Positions 38,066 through 50,332 of a stretch of DNA of 64,000 bases are shown one piece after another (position 1 is the stretch's first letter; each line of letters begins with the position of its first letter). The position numbers and the translations under genes were made by a program. This DNA is from Mauremys mutica (lineage: Eukaryota; Chordata; Testudines; Geoemydidae), in the NCBI RefSeq assembly GCF_020497125.1, contig NC_059075.1, forward strand, positions 43,808,003 to 43,872,002, written 5' to 3'. The notes under the pieces were generated by a model. The model was given only the letters and a program-made list of their open reading frames with translations, was not told the DNA's origin and searched no databases.

Positions 38066-39149
38066 ACTGTGAGACTATAAGACTCTTTGTATATTTACTT
38101 TTTCAAAACCCTGAGAAGTAGCAAATGTTGTCAGAAGACTTTTATTTGGTTTTAAAATCTTTTGTTTATTTAGCAATCAGTGTATAATATAACCGAAGAC
38201 ACATATGGTGTGTTGAACTAGAACAGACACAGCTTTTCAAGTTTTCATTCTGAACTTGTTGTTTAGGGAAAGGGTCCTTCTTGAGATAGTTTATATGTAA
38301 AAGTAAGTGTCAGCACTAAAATAAAAAATATTTACCACATAGTTGATGGACAATTTATAGTGACAGCTAAAGAGATGCAAATAATTTATCTGATTGACTA
38401 AAACACAGCATAAGTATGTTTTATAAAATAAAAGTAGTGGTTCAATGTAGTTTACCACATAAAGGATCATGATTTGCATGATCTGAGGTCTACATTATTT
38501 GTAAATAGATATATATACACATTATTTTCTAAACAAAACAAAAAACAACCTGCTTAATGCAGCTCACCTTTCCATATACAACTATTAGTGTATAATATTA
38601 TATTCACTAAGCAGAAAAATCTTAAGCTTTGAGACTTTCAAGCAAAGGTGCTCAGTCTGCACTTGGAAAGAGCATCATTAGGCTTCCTTTGATATTATTA
38701 AAAGGACAATATAAGCATGTTTTCCTTCCATATTTGAGACTATATTTCCTAATTTCACAGACATTAAAAATGCTTTGAATTTAACAAGCCCTATGCCTCC
38801 TCTCAACCAAACCTCACTATGTTTCCATTCCATTATTGTGCCCGTCTCATCTTGATTCTCCCTAAACACTGTCATGATCCCGGGTCCTGCAAGCTTGCCG
38901 ACTTGGCCCCAACCCAGACACCTGACTTTTCTCGCAAAATGTAAGCTATCAGACGACCAGTTTCGCAGCAGATTAGCTCCGTGTAAAGGACAAAACGCAG
39001 GCTCTGGTGAGTGGGTCACTGAAGCACAGAGTAACGTTGTTTATCGCAGTGAAGCAGCTTTCGTGTTACGAAAATCCTCCCACCCTCAGAGATCTCCAGC
39101 GAGTCACAAATCACACCCACCCCAACCCGCACCTCAGTGCCTGTTGAGA

Positions 39150-40060
39150 GCAAAAACCCCAAGGCCGACTTGCCTGGGCGGCTTTTAGCGCGACCTGGGG
39201 AAGTTTCACAACTGAAGGGTCCAGGAGAACAAGGCCGCAAATCAGCCCCGTCCTCTGACTCCCCGGGGCCCCAGCCCCACAAGACGGGCAGCCCCGGACA
39301 CCCCCACGGGAGCAGAGCCCCAGCTCCCGGGCCGGGGAGCTCGCTGCTGCCGCCCCCCCGCACTCACGCTCCGCGCTCGCTCCAGGGCCAGCCCGCAGAA
39401 GCGCTGCGCTGTCTCTCGGAAGCCGGGCCACAGGCCCGCGGCTGCAGCCTCCGGAGCCTCCTGCCGGCTCTCCCCGGCGGCCATCTTACAGCGGCAGCAG
39501 CTGCTCACGCTCTGGGCGGCGGCGGCGGCAGCAGCAGCAGGTAGAGGCGAGGGGGCAACCGGCGCTCATGGCCCATCGCCGGCAACAGGCGCAAGAACCC
39601 CAGCAGCGCCCACGCAGTTTCCTGCCGGCACCAGCCTGACAACCAAGCGGGCCGTACCACCGCCCCGGAGAGGGGAGCGGGGCGAGACCACAGCTCAGCA
39701 AGTGGGACTGCACCACTGTCCCAAAAGCACAGGCGGAGCCAGGCGGCACCATTCCGGGGGGACAGCGGGGATGAACGGCTAGACCAGAAGAACGCACGGG
39801 AAAGAAGGGGACGGCGGCACCACTGTGTGACACAAGCGGGGGGGGGCGGGAGCCAGAGGTTGTCACTGAGCCCCGCGTGCTGGGTACCGCGTTCTCCGCA
39901 TTAGCCGGCCGGCCGGCGCCCCCCTCCCCCCCCGCCGCCCATTGTGCGCACCGGGGGGGGGCAGGGCACGGCCACAGGACACCCCGCACGTCGGGACCTG
40001 CAGATTCCAGGGGGCCCCCCGCCCCCCCTCCTCGAACGTCAGACGAGAGGTGTCTCTTTA
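39150..40060 (-). promoter_or_regulatory. MIA2: CpG-island promoter of the cTAGE5 short isoform
   Basis: A GC- and CpG-rich block, unlike the AT-rich surroundings, with GGCGG repeats and GGGGCGGG-type GC boxes. It covers the alternative first exon, whose AAGATGGCC start region resembles a YY1 element (AAnATGGCGGC). The long open frames here (for example 39486-40205, minus) arise from stop-poor GC-rich sequence and are not genes. Confidence 0.8.
39368..39484 (-). CDS. MIA2: MIA2 alternative first exon (cTAGE5 short isoform)
   Basis: In a CpG island inside the intron between exons 6 and 7. The ATG in AAGATGGCC opens 39 codons (MAAGESRQEAPEAA to ALERARS) ending at a GTGAGT donor in phase 0, the phase needed by exon 7. 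Human cTAGE5 has a comparable short N-terminus ending LEELRR before VVAALPE. The isoform lacks the signal peptide, SH3-like domain and luminal part, giving about 821 residues (human cTAGE5 about 804). An in-frame GTG eight codons upstream is not needed as a start. Confidence 0.85.
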
Positions 40061-42479
40061 TCCTCCATTTTAGGAACACTGGGGGCAGGCTCCTGAGGAG
40101 ATGCCAACGTGTGCCCCCGTTTGGGGCCGGGCAAGACACTGGCAGCCCTGCAGTAGCACAAGTCATGTTAGCAGTATTGTACTGGGCAGGGCCAGGGAAA
40201 CACAAGCAACCTGTAACAAGTCTTCACTCCAAGTCAGGGGGAGGGCCATTGCCACCATGCCTTGTGACTCACTAAAAGTCATTCACAAGATGCCCGTGTC
40301 AGTTACTTGCAGTTTGTTCTATAACAAATTCCTTCCAGGGACCAAGGGAGTTAGATTTATATATTTATTGGGCTTTTGGGGTCTTAACCTCTGTCTTTTT
40401 TTCTCCCCACTAATATTGTCAATAATCCCACATCCCAGTGGCCAACTTAAAAAGGCTACATGCAGTTGTCTTTAGAGCCTATCAAACTAATATTTAGCTT
40501 CTAAAATAAATCATTGGAGAGCACTGAAAGGCACTTCACCCCCCACAGTGCTCCTAGCCTGAGAAGGTAGGAACTTGAGCTCAAATCCTCTGTTTAGAGG
40601 CACAATGTGCTGTTAACTAGACTGCTAGCCTAACCTAAAATTTGGTTGTTTAAACATTTCACACACAAATGTATTCCCTCACAAGCAAAACAAGGCCTAG
40701 ACCCTGCTTTATCCAAGCTGTTGTTACCCATCTTGCCTGCTGAACTTCAGGAAATGAACCCCCGTGTCAGCCAATGAGAGTTTGGGGAGAATATTCTCCC
40801 CAATGCCTAGTGCAACTTTATATACAGGAAGCAAAAAAGAAAGGGAAAAAATCAGGGGAGTGTGTGGGGAAACAACAATTAAACTAAGCAAATATGGTGT
40901 GAGGATTAAGAAAAAAGTAAAGGAGAAATGGAAGGACCCAATTTGAACACCCCATTCTGAAAATATTTCCTTTCCAACAGAGTTACTGCACATCTTCAAA
41001 CACTTATCATACCCATACCCTAATGTAGCTAAACTCTACCAAATGCTGACTCTGGACTGTTAAAATCTCAAGCTAGTGCAAAGAGCCCTTCATAGGCAGA
41101 TGTTAGAAATTCTACACTTAACTCCAGAGGTTGTTGGAAACTGCTGTTTCAGGTGGAAATGTTTGAACACAGTTGGCTTGGTATTTATAACTTACAATGT
41201 AAACAGAATCCTTTCCTCACAAACTAATATAGCCCACTTACCTTTCAAACATTTAAAGAGATACAATTCAGAATAAAAACAAGATAGAAAGTAATTAAAG
41301 AAACAAAGGAGAGATTATCCCACAACCGTACAGGTTTAGAAGTATTTCCATGGCAATCTCACAATCATTCCATTTTGACATGTACCATGTAGTACTCAGT
41401 GGATATAGAACCAATCTCTTCTTAGCTAGACTTTAACTACTTGTACTGAAACTTACCCCTTCCTTTGTTTTGGATGTTTCCATTTGTGAATCAAATATTG
41501 TAATCACATAGCAAACACTTCTATAAAAACTATGAGCATAACAAGATCCCTAGTTTCTTAAGGGAAGTTCCTGATCCAGTCAGAGAGACATCCTGCACTG
41601 GTATGTTTCCAAATGGAGAGATCCTGTTTTGACATTTCTGCAGTCAAACGAGGGGGGGCCAGAGGTGGATTAACGACTAACAACAAAGTTTCTCATTTCA
41701 TGGCACATCATGTCTCCTTTCTTTTGTAAATATAAATTAATTGACACTATGTGTTTTTTAAATTCCAATAAAAAGAAATGTTATATTAGGAAGTCTAATA
41801 TATACATTACTTATTTTTTTATAAAAGGTAAAGTACACCTTTTAAAAATCTGACCATATTGTGGGCCTGTAATACCACATGTAGGTATTACACACTGAAA
41901 CACAGAGGCTGCAGAAAACACTGATAAGCCATATCCTAGCTACGTGGCATTGTACTTTTATTTATTTCATTATTTCTGTAACTTGATTTCTATATTCTAT
42001 TGGAATTCTTTTCATTATAATTATGTTTGTAAATCCCAGCTTTTATAAAGTTTGACTCAGTCATCCTTTGTATGCAGCAACATATGCAATTTGCATCTTT
42101 TACTGTGAAAATCTAAGAGGAAGGAAAAAGGCAATACAAGGTAGCTGTTGGTACCTAATGATATACATGGAAATTTTAAAGTAGCCATTTTATTTGTAGT
42201 GAACAATAAAAATTTGATTTTTAACGTAGCCTGTAAAGCGTGAATACTCTATGTATCCCAATTAGCCACTGAAGTCTTAATTTCTAAAGAGAACAAATTA
42301 TTCATGTTTCTCTCTCATGGTTCATGTACCGGTATTTGCCAGAACATACAGGGATAAATTATAAGCATGTAAATAATCCCAGTGTGTCTCAAACTTTAAG
42401 ACCTTGATTATACCACATCTGAACCTCAAAATTTCTTGGCATATGACCTCTTCAGATATGATTCTCGTATTTGTGCCTC

Positions 42480-43600
42480 AAGAGTTCCAATGTCTCTGCC
42501 TTCCTCAACACCCCTTTGCCACCAAGGGGTTTCTTAGAAATTTACATCCATGATGTCCTCCTTACTTTGCCCCACCCCATCCCATTTATCTTTCAATCCA
42601 TAATATTCTCCCTTTACTTGTCAAATTCCCACATCCTCTGTCTTCCTCTGAACCTCCAAATACCCTTTCAATTCCTTCAGTTATCCCTGTCTTCACCCCC
42701 TTTGCTTTGTTTCTCCCAAATATCCCTCTCCAATTGCCCATGTCTCTGCCTACCCCTTCCCACCTTCCCTTTTCACGCCTTTCCCACCCAGTTTCTGCCC
42801 CACCTTCCCTGCTATCTTTAGATTCTTGCACTACAGCTCCCTTACCAAGCTCACAGCCTTCCCTTACTCTCAGACCTTCCTTCCCCCAAGTCTCCCCTCT
42901 ACTCTCCCGCCTTCTCTTCTCTCTCTATCTCCACCACAGCAAGTTTCTCCCATACTTTCTTTCTTCCCTTCCCCCAATCCCCTTTGCTTCTCCCATGTTC
43001 CATCTCCCCAAGGGCTCTCACTTGTATTTGTTCCCTCCAGTACCAGTCCCCCCACCTCAAGGCACAACCTGTAATGGCTCCTCACATCTCCCCTCCCCAA
43101 CACTCCTCTCTGTAACGGTGCCCTTCCCTCGCTCCACAAGATCCCTCTGTTCCCAGGGCCTCCCTCATCAGCTCTACAAAGTCTACCTTGTACCAACCCC
43201 CAAGCAAATTCCCTCTTGTATCTGTAGCCCTCAGATCACCTCTTCCTCACTGTTCCCCCATTCTCTCTCTCTCCAAGGACCCCGTGGACCTGTCACCACT
43301 TCCCAGCCCCCCTTAACCTGTCCCCCAATTCCTCATTCCCTCCCTCTCCAAAGATCAGACCCAACATCTCCATGTCTCTCCCTGTACCTGCTGCCCCCTT
43401 GACTCCATGGTACCCCGCTCCAAACTCCTCCCTGTCCCACCCCTAACCCCAGCTCTCCCAAGCTCTCCAAGTCCCCCTCCAAGATGCCTCCCCTGTTCAA
43501 GGTTTCCATGTTCCCCCAACTAATGTCCCCTCTTTGTGCCCCCCCCAACCACCCCTGGCCTCTCTTCCCCCTTCCCTCCCCAGAGGAGAAGCAGCACAAG
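42480..43600. repeat. 1.1-kb polypyrimidine-rich tract
   Basis: The plus strand is strongly C+T biased over more than 1 kb, with CCTTCCC and CTCTCC words but no regular unit, so the MIA2 transcript strand is purine-rich. The long open frame 42707-43402 is a by-product of this composition. Confidence 0.7.
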
Positions 43601-43621
43601 CTGCTGCTGCTGCTGCTGCTG
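43601..43621. repeat. (CTG)7 trinucleotide run
   Basis: Seven CTG units, read as CAG on the MIA2 strand, at the edge of the pyrimidine tract inside the intron between exons 6 and 7. Confidence 0.9.
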
Positions 43622-44694
43622 GTGGTGGGTGATGGGTGCCTCCCTGCCTGTCCCCTACGCCAACTGACAGGGGATGAGGAGGGTGTCCATGCAGGGAGGA
43701 GACTGAGCCAGCTCCCAAGTCTAGCTGCATGGGGCATAGTGGCCCCAGTGTCAGGAAGCTGCACTGCAGCTGCCTCTTCCCAGCTTGTTTTTTCTGCCTG
43801 ACTGCATGTTTTACTGAGGGGTTATAAAGACTAATTTTTTTAAATCATCTTGTACAGCATCTAACTGTGGCAGTGTACCTTCAGTTGTACTTTTACCACA
43901 GTTTGAAAACAGTTGACTTAATCTATATATTGAAAGAAGAAAATAAAATGTATGGTAACACAACTTGCTGATGGAGATTTTACATTTGTAGATTTTGCAG
44001 CAAATACAAAATAAGAGTTCCTACACCCACTGTGCCTCACATTTTATATTCTTTTGTATATTGTACTAACTTTTGTAAATTGAATATGTTCACAAGAGGA
44101 CCATGTTATGTTACTGTGGGAACCAAAAGTTTAAATTTCTTGATTCTGGCACTGTATGTGTAAAATCACTACTAAAAGTTTGCCGTACCTTTTTATTTTA
44201 TTTTATTTTTTTATTCCAGGCCCAACCCAGCTTTCATTTAAATCAAAGGGAATTCTGCCAATTACTTCAAAGGGAGCAGAAGCAGGCCATGGGTTTCCTT
44301 TAAAAAAATAGATAAAAGATGCTGATGTGTTTGACAAGTGTGTTTTCTTGTCTGTTCTATAAACGCACATTTGAATGTACTAAATGCACAAGGGACGATT
44401 CTGCAGAGGCAATGGGAGCAGCAAGGGGCCAAAGAAAACAGCAGCTAATGTAGCATTTCCTGCCCCCTCCCCTCACCAGTTGGGCATCAGGTCTCCATGT
44501 GGCCAAGTTTGAAAATTCTGGTCTCCTTATATGCTTCCTCAACATAAAAACAGAGGCCACACTGAAGATACCTACCCCAATTTTGCTATCAGTTCCAGCT
44601 CCAACTCCAGATGAGTTGCAGAATGTAACCAACAGCAGAATCGGGCCCAATTTCCCTCTGATGGTGTTAAAACATTAAAGAAACAAAATCTTAC

Positions 44695-44795
44695 CTTTTT
44701 GCTAACAGTTGCCATTGCTGAAAATACAGATTTTACAACGTCACCAACATCAAGACCATCAAAATGCAGGAGAATCTGATATATCCAGTCTTCTT
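44695..44795 (-). CDS. MIA2: MIA2 exon 6: luminal exon before the membrane segment
   Basis: Residues 2011-2044, starting EEDWIYQILLHFDGLDVGD and ending VSKK before GTAAGA. It sits where human MIA2 has FLFQIDVYDFMNSAF. The amphipathic VVKSVFSAMATV run could be a membrane-dipping helix, as in TANGO1. It exits in phase 0, so it can be replaced exactly by the CpG-island first exon. Confidence 0.9.
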
Positions 44796-44917
44796 CTGTT
44801 GATTTATAAGGAAATAAAATGTTTTGCATATCAAGTTATCTTGTTAATAGCTCCATTTTTATTTTTATTTTTTTAAGACTGCAATCTTTTTTTCAGATCA
44901 AACAACTTCACACTTAC

Positions 44918-45193
44918 CATTATTGGGAATGTAGTTTTGAATCAGAAAAAAGATCTGTGATAAAGGTTTTTTAGCATCTAACTGAACATTTTTCGCTGAA
45001 TTGTACATTTTCTTCTGAGTGTTCACTGGAGCAATTGTTACTGCTTTTGAATGTTGGCCACTGTTACGTTCTTTATACAAAGCTGTATGCCTGTGATGAT
45101 CTTCTTTTGGAGCTTTGTCTGATAATTTTCTCTCATCAGATATATCTGCAAACAATTGTGAAGTGGAATCAGCCTTCTCATCAAGAATATTTT
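44918..45193 (-). CDS. MIA2: MIA2 exon 5: membrane-proximal luminal exon
   Basis: Basic, helix-poor segment (residues 1919-2010) ending QIFFLIQNYIPNNG before a GTAAGT donor. The start is uncertain: acceptors at 45193 (ACATGTAG) and at 45145 (TTGTTTGCAG, better pyrimidine tract) keep the same frame and differ by 16 codons. I see no clear human sequence match, so it is placed by frame, splice sites and position. Confidence 0.8.
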
Positions 45194-45631
45194 CTACATG
45201 TGAAATTTTGTAAGATTATTTCCCACTATGTCACTAATTTGGTTTCTGAATTCCTCCTTATTTTCAAAGTCATTTTCAAAGTCAGACTCTCATTGGCAAC
45301 TGCCAAAAACAGAATCCCCCTCCCACCCAAAAAACCCAAAACCAAACCCCTAAACAAATGGACAACTGATTTAAAGGGTTACTCTTCTGATGTCACCATG
45401 TGACAAGATAATATAATAAGTGACCTGGCAGGAATACAAGAACACTTTCAGGACAGAGTTCTATTTACATAATTTGTATTATATCACCGTAAATCTATAT
45501 TCTAAAATATATTGGGCCAAATTCTGGTCTCAGAATGGGGTTGCATGGATGTAACTGCAGGCAAAAAAAAATGGTTATCTACCTTTTGTAACTGTTGTTC
45601 TTCAAGATGTGTTGCTTATGTCCATTCCATT

Positions 45632-48030
45632 CTAGGTGTGCGCACACCCACATGCACAATTGTCATAAATTTTTGCCTTAGTGGTAACTGTAGGGTCAGC
45701 AGTGGCACCCTCTTGAGTGCCACATTCATACACTGGTATATCATACTCAAACTCCTTGGCCAGGACAAAATACTTATTTTTGTCCCTCTTTGAGATGGGA
45801 GGAATGGAGGAAGAAGTTTGCCAGAGACCCTTGGCAATCTTAAGAACACCGTCATGCATGGGTAGTCTAACACGGGTTGGGGTAGAGGCTGACAGGACTT
45901 TAAACAAGGTGTCCACCTGCTCAGCCATTTCCTCCACTTCCAGGCCCAAGCTCTTGGCCACCCAATGCAACAGGGCCTGGCGTTCCTTTAAATCGTCCAT
46001 CGGGCTGGCCCTCAAGGGTCCTGCAACTGACTCATCCGGGGATGAGGATGATGATTGCACCACCAGGGGACGTTCCAGAGCCTCTTCCCCGACAGGGGAG
46101 GAAGGCTTAGGGGTGGGCGCTGTTCCCTCTGCCTCGACCACCGAGTGTGCCTCGTGCACCAAGCCTGGTGCCATCAGTGCCGCCAGCTGTTGCTCTGAGG
46201 CAGTGACTGATGAGCAGTGAGAAGGGGGCATCGCCACAACCGGCATTCCCCACGCACCTCAATAAGGGCACTGCACCAGCCATTGGCCATGCTGCCAAGT
46301 TGGCACTGTCAACGTCAACACAGCCTCAGGTGCCCAGTCATGCTGGTGCAGTCTAGGTGTGGGGCTGAACTGGGCTTCCATGCTGGAGGAATCCCCTTCC
46401 AGTGAGCACAATGGGGCCGTCGATGCCTGGGTCTCCTTTCTGACTGTTGCCATTGAAGACCAATGCCCAAAGCGAGGTGATCAGTGCTGGTAATGAGGGG
46501 ACTGGTGCTGGTGCCAGGGGGACCGGAGATGCGACGGGGAGCGCTCCCATGATGCAGGCGACCAGGACCTGAGCCTACAGGACGATTGGCAGGAGGGCAA
46601 GTGGTGTCAGTAGAATGGAGACTGGCTTCTTACTCTAGGCGATCCGTGTCAAGATGGCGGCGACTGTGAACATGGCACCAGTGACCAAGGATGAGCCCCA
46701 GAGTGTCTGGGCTGCAACTCCAGAGACCTGCAGCGCAGAGGTGGAGAGTGCTGCTTTGTCTTGGGGGATCAGCGGCACTCCACTGCCCCCTGAGGGGTCT
46801 TAGCGGCTGGCTTGCCCTCATGGGCAGCCTTTGCTGGTTCCTGGGCACATGCTGCATCGGCGGTGTGGGGGGAGGCCTGTATTCTCTCGGTGCTGGGGGA
46901 GCCTGTGAAGGCATCGGTGCTGCCAGGGTTTTTGGTCCCATGCTGCTCCCGAGAATCAGTGGTGGACCTTTCACAGGGCTAAGGGCCTGCCTGGAGAGGT
47001 GCGAGAGTGTGGCTCCGGAGTGGCTGGGCAGCCTGAAGTGGGTCTTTTGCCCAATGGCCTATGCCCCTTTTTGCTTGGTGCCGGGGAGCCATGCTTTTTA
47101 GTCTTCTTTTTGGGCACCAGTGACGGGGAATGGTGCTGGGCAGAGCCCGGTGCCGGAGCTGCATCGTGCACCAAGGCCGAGGTACTTGGCGAGTCCTAGC
47201 GGGGTTGCATGGAGGCCAGACGCAGGGTGGACTCCATGAGGAGAGCCCGTAGCTGAATATCCCGCTCCTTTTGCATGAAGGGTCGGAAGTTCTTACAAAT
47301 TCGTCACTTGTATCTAACGTAGGGGTGGGCAAACTATGGCCCGCAAGCCATGTCCAGCCCATCAGACATTTTAATCTAGCCCTTAAGCTCCTGCTGGGGA
47401 GCAGGGTGGTGCTCCCTAGCCCCCGACTCACAATTCCTTGATGAGCACCATCTTCCTGCAAGCAGAGCCACACTGCACAGGCACGATTGGCACTGCTTAC
47501 CCAGACTTAACTACATGGCAGCTCACCCAGTCCCCAAAGCGACAGCCTCCTTGCACCAGCGTCTGCCCAAATTAGCCAATGATCAAGGCCAGCACCTTTG
47601 CAGGATACCGCCCCTAATCGAGTCCAATTAGGAGCTCCTTCATCGACCAGTCCCTGAGGCACCACTCCTCCAAGAGACTCGCCTCATTCCTCATCAGCCA
47701 GTCTCCATAGCCCAGACCTTCCTGGTCTCCTATGACCCCACCCTCGAGGTTTTATGTTTATTTCCACTAAAATGTATCTTTATTAAATAGAGTTTATTTG
47801 AATACCTCTGAATTATTAATTTTGTGAGCATTCATGGCCCGCCTTACAATTTCCATACCCAGATATGGCCCTCAGGCCAAAAAGTTTGCCCACTCCTGCT
47901 CTAACATGTGACTCCTCTAAGTACTTGAGGCAGCTGCTATAGGGGTCACTTACAGGTATAGGCCTGTTGCAGTCTGCACAGGGCTTAAACCCTGGAAGAC
48001 CAAGGCAGGCCCCGCCCAGGGCAAAGTCCC
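45632..48030 (-). pseudogene. DIRS-like gag-type ORF1, broken
   Basis: Upstream part (about 48011-47905) encodes a zinc-finger-like patch with CADCNRPIPVSD and CLKYLEESH. It is interrupted by the hAT element at 47320-47898. The rest continues in shifted frames; the last 205-residue frame (46246-45632) holds the family-typical patch RVRLPMHDGVLKIAKGLWQT and SISKRDKNKYFV-like residues, then runs into the terminal repeat. Breaks: one insertion, several frame changes and loss of everything downstream. Family assignment is from memory. Confidence 0.6.
47320..47898. mobile_element. hAT-type element nested in the DIRS-like remnant
   Basis: Termini TAGGGGTGGGCAAACTATGG and AGTTTGCCCACTCCTG; flanks ATCTAACG and CTCTAACA agree at 6 of 8 positions as an 8-bp target duplication. 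Confidence 0.7.
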
Positions 48031-48051
48031 TGTTGGGACCCTGACTGCTAA

Positions 48052-48247
48052 CTACACCTCTACCCTGATATAACGTCACCCGATACAACATGAATTTGGA
48101 TATAATGTGGTAAAGCAGTGCTCCGGGGGGGGGGGGGGGCTACACGCTCCGGCGGATCAAATCGAGTTCGATATAACGCGGTTTCAACTATAATGCGGTA
48201 AGATTTTTTGGCTCCCCAGGACAGCGTTATATTGAGGTAGAGGTGTA
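48052..48247. mobile_element. Mariner/Tigger-like MITE, copy 2, nested
   Basis: Ends TACACCTCTACCCTGATATA and TATATTGAGGTAGAGGTGTA are near-perfect inverted repeats with TA flanks. A G-run of about 14 lies inside. Inserted near the right inverted repeat of the DIRS-like element. Confidence 0.75.
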
Positions 48248-48542
48248 TTAACTACACTTAACAACTACTTAACACTAACTACTATAAACAAAACTAAGGC
48301 CCAAAGTCAGTAGACAAAAAACCGGGAAGCTGCTCCAACTAACCACCATGGGCAGTAAAGAAGGAATTGAGAGGGCATAGGGTTGGTGGCACCTGATATA
48401 CCGGTGCATGAGGGCGGCACTCATGGGGGTGCCACTTCCGACCCTAAGGATACCGCTAAGGCAAAAATCTCCAACAACCATGCATGTGGGCGAGCACACA
48501 CCTAGAATGGATTCGACATGAGCAAGCACTCGAAGAAGAATT

Positions 48543-50332
48543 TGTGTTGCCCAGATGTAATTAAGGCCAGAATATAGTTCATTATTTAGAAAAAAATATG
48601 TTTGTTCTTTGATCAGTACTGATTGGAGTACCCTTCCAGAGTTGCCAGGTCTCTTTATGAAATCATGTTCAGATATGTGAGAGGAAAACTCAAGTAAGAG
48701 AGCTATAATAGCCAGGAAAAAAATAATTCATACAAGACTAAAGATGATCAGCTTTCCATAAACTAAAGAAATTTCCTTGCAAATGTTATATGCACAAAGA
48801 ACAAATATAGACATGTTTGTCTGTTAGTAATGAATGGAAGCACACAGTAGCTGCACATATAGAAGAGTATTACAAGAGCTCATATAATTAATAAAAAACG
48901 CTACTATATGAGATTAACTCAATGTTGTGGAAAATTTCATAATCTTGTGCAGCAGCTGTGAAATTATTGTATGTCACCACTCTGCATATATACAGATATA
49001 GGATGACAGAGCAAAATCGACTGGAGTTATCTGTGCCATCCTAAGTTTTGATTTCTTCAATTAGCTCAGTGATTTAGACTAAACAAGCAGAAGGTTTCAG
49101 AAAATAAAATGTTTCCAGCCACAAAAAGGAAATAAGCATTAATTAATTTTTCATGGCAGTTCTAGAAGTACAGCTACTATATAAAGATACAATAAAGTCA
49201 CAATTAGTTACATTTAGTGAGCTAAGAAGAATTAGCAATGTGTTAGAGAAACTGGGTTACAAGTAATTAAAATTAAGTCTGTTAATGCAAAAATTTTATA
49301 TATTAATAAATACCCTAACTGGGCCATATTTTCAAAGTCTCAGTTTGGCTACTGAAACTGCACATGCCTACGTCCATGTTATGCCTAGGTTTTTATGCAA
49401 CCCAAATCTTTAGATTTGTATGTATATATGTAGTTATATATCTTTAACTACCCAGTTTGTATGCACTGTTGACTGAGAAATATTGTAGGTGTTAAACTGT
49501 GGTCATAATTTTAGAGGATTTAGAATACTTAATCCTTTGTGCCAAATTCATTTCTGGTATAACTTCACTGGCTTCAGTAGATTTATACCAGGGATAAATT
49601 TTTCCCATTAGAAAAACTACATTACCAACTACATTCCTATTTTACTTACATTGTGAGAATGATCATTTAAATGATGGTGACACTAGTCACACAAATATGA
49701 TACATTTTGGTACTTTATGATGCCATCAATGAATACTGGAACCAAAATATGCAGTGGCATCAAGAGTTTGATTACAATGGGATTGATTATAAAAAAGAAT
49801 CATGGTAAGGTAGTCTTAAGTCTGACTTTTGAAATAAATGGGTTTACTCACCAGAGTAAAATAACAGGCTATGGTGTGAAGTATAACAGATAGCCCGGTC
49901 TAATGTCCACTGAAGTAAATGGAAAGCCTCTCATTAACTTCAATGAGCTTTGGATCAGGCCAGAGAACCTATGGAAGAGGAACTATCTCTGGAATAATTG
50001 TGAACTCTTTCTCTCTTAACAATTTTAGGTGGTTTTCTAGTGGCTTTACCATTGATTTTTACAAGTATTTTACCCATGTCCATATATTTTATATTACATC
50101 AGGGTGTCCATAACTTATAAGTAGTGTGCCATAAGGGAGTTATATATTTCTCAAATAAAGTGTTAAATAGCTACACTATAATCACCTATTAACAGCTAGT
50201 AGCTAAATTCACTAGTGTTGATTTTAAACCACTAAAAGTGGACAGTGTCACACCTATTTTACATTTTTATCACACAAAGCATGTATTGTTCTTGTTTTAT
50301 CACCTTTAATTAGTAAAGCAGTAGTCCAGTAC
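48543..50332. other. Intron between exons 4 and 5, proximal part
   Basis: AT-rich, no exon recognised. Around 49550-49600 lies a short diverged repeat (CTTCACTGGCTTCAGTAGAT). Confidence 0.5.

Larger units (their letters stand above)
45588..48542 (-). mobile_element. DIRS-like tyrosine-recombinase retroelement remnant
   Basis: The outer ends are inverted copies: plus-strand 45588-45740 and minus-strand 48542-48380 share TTCTTC(A/G)AG, TCATGTC-type words, CCATTCTAGGTGTG and TTTTTGCCTTAG. Inverted terminal repeats are typical of DIRS elements, not LTR elements. Inside, a gag-like frame survives on the minus strand, while reverse transcriptase, RNase H and recombinase are not recognisable, so the element is internally deleted. 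A hAT element and a mariner-like MITE are inserted in it. Confidence 0.65.

Noticed and set aside
39482..39508. Upstream GTG start extending the short isoform by eight codons
   Set aside because: Vertebrate genes rarely start at GTG, and the ATG at 39482-39484 has a strong context and fits the human protein length.
39486..40205. 239-residue open frame (minus strand) in the CpG island
   Set aside because: Pro/Gly/Ala/Cys-rich translation of GC-rich DNA with several overlapping frames on both strands; no domain, and it lies in the promoter of the short isoform.
42707..43402. 231-residue plus-strand open frame
   Set aside because: Almost only Pro, Ser, Leu and Phe, as expected from a polypyrimidine tract; overlapping frames look the same.
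46691..47101. 136-residue plus-strand frame
   Set aside because: Antisense shadow of the DIRS-like gag remnant on the minus strand.
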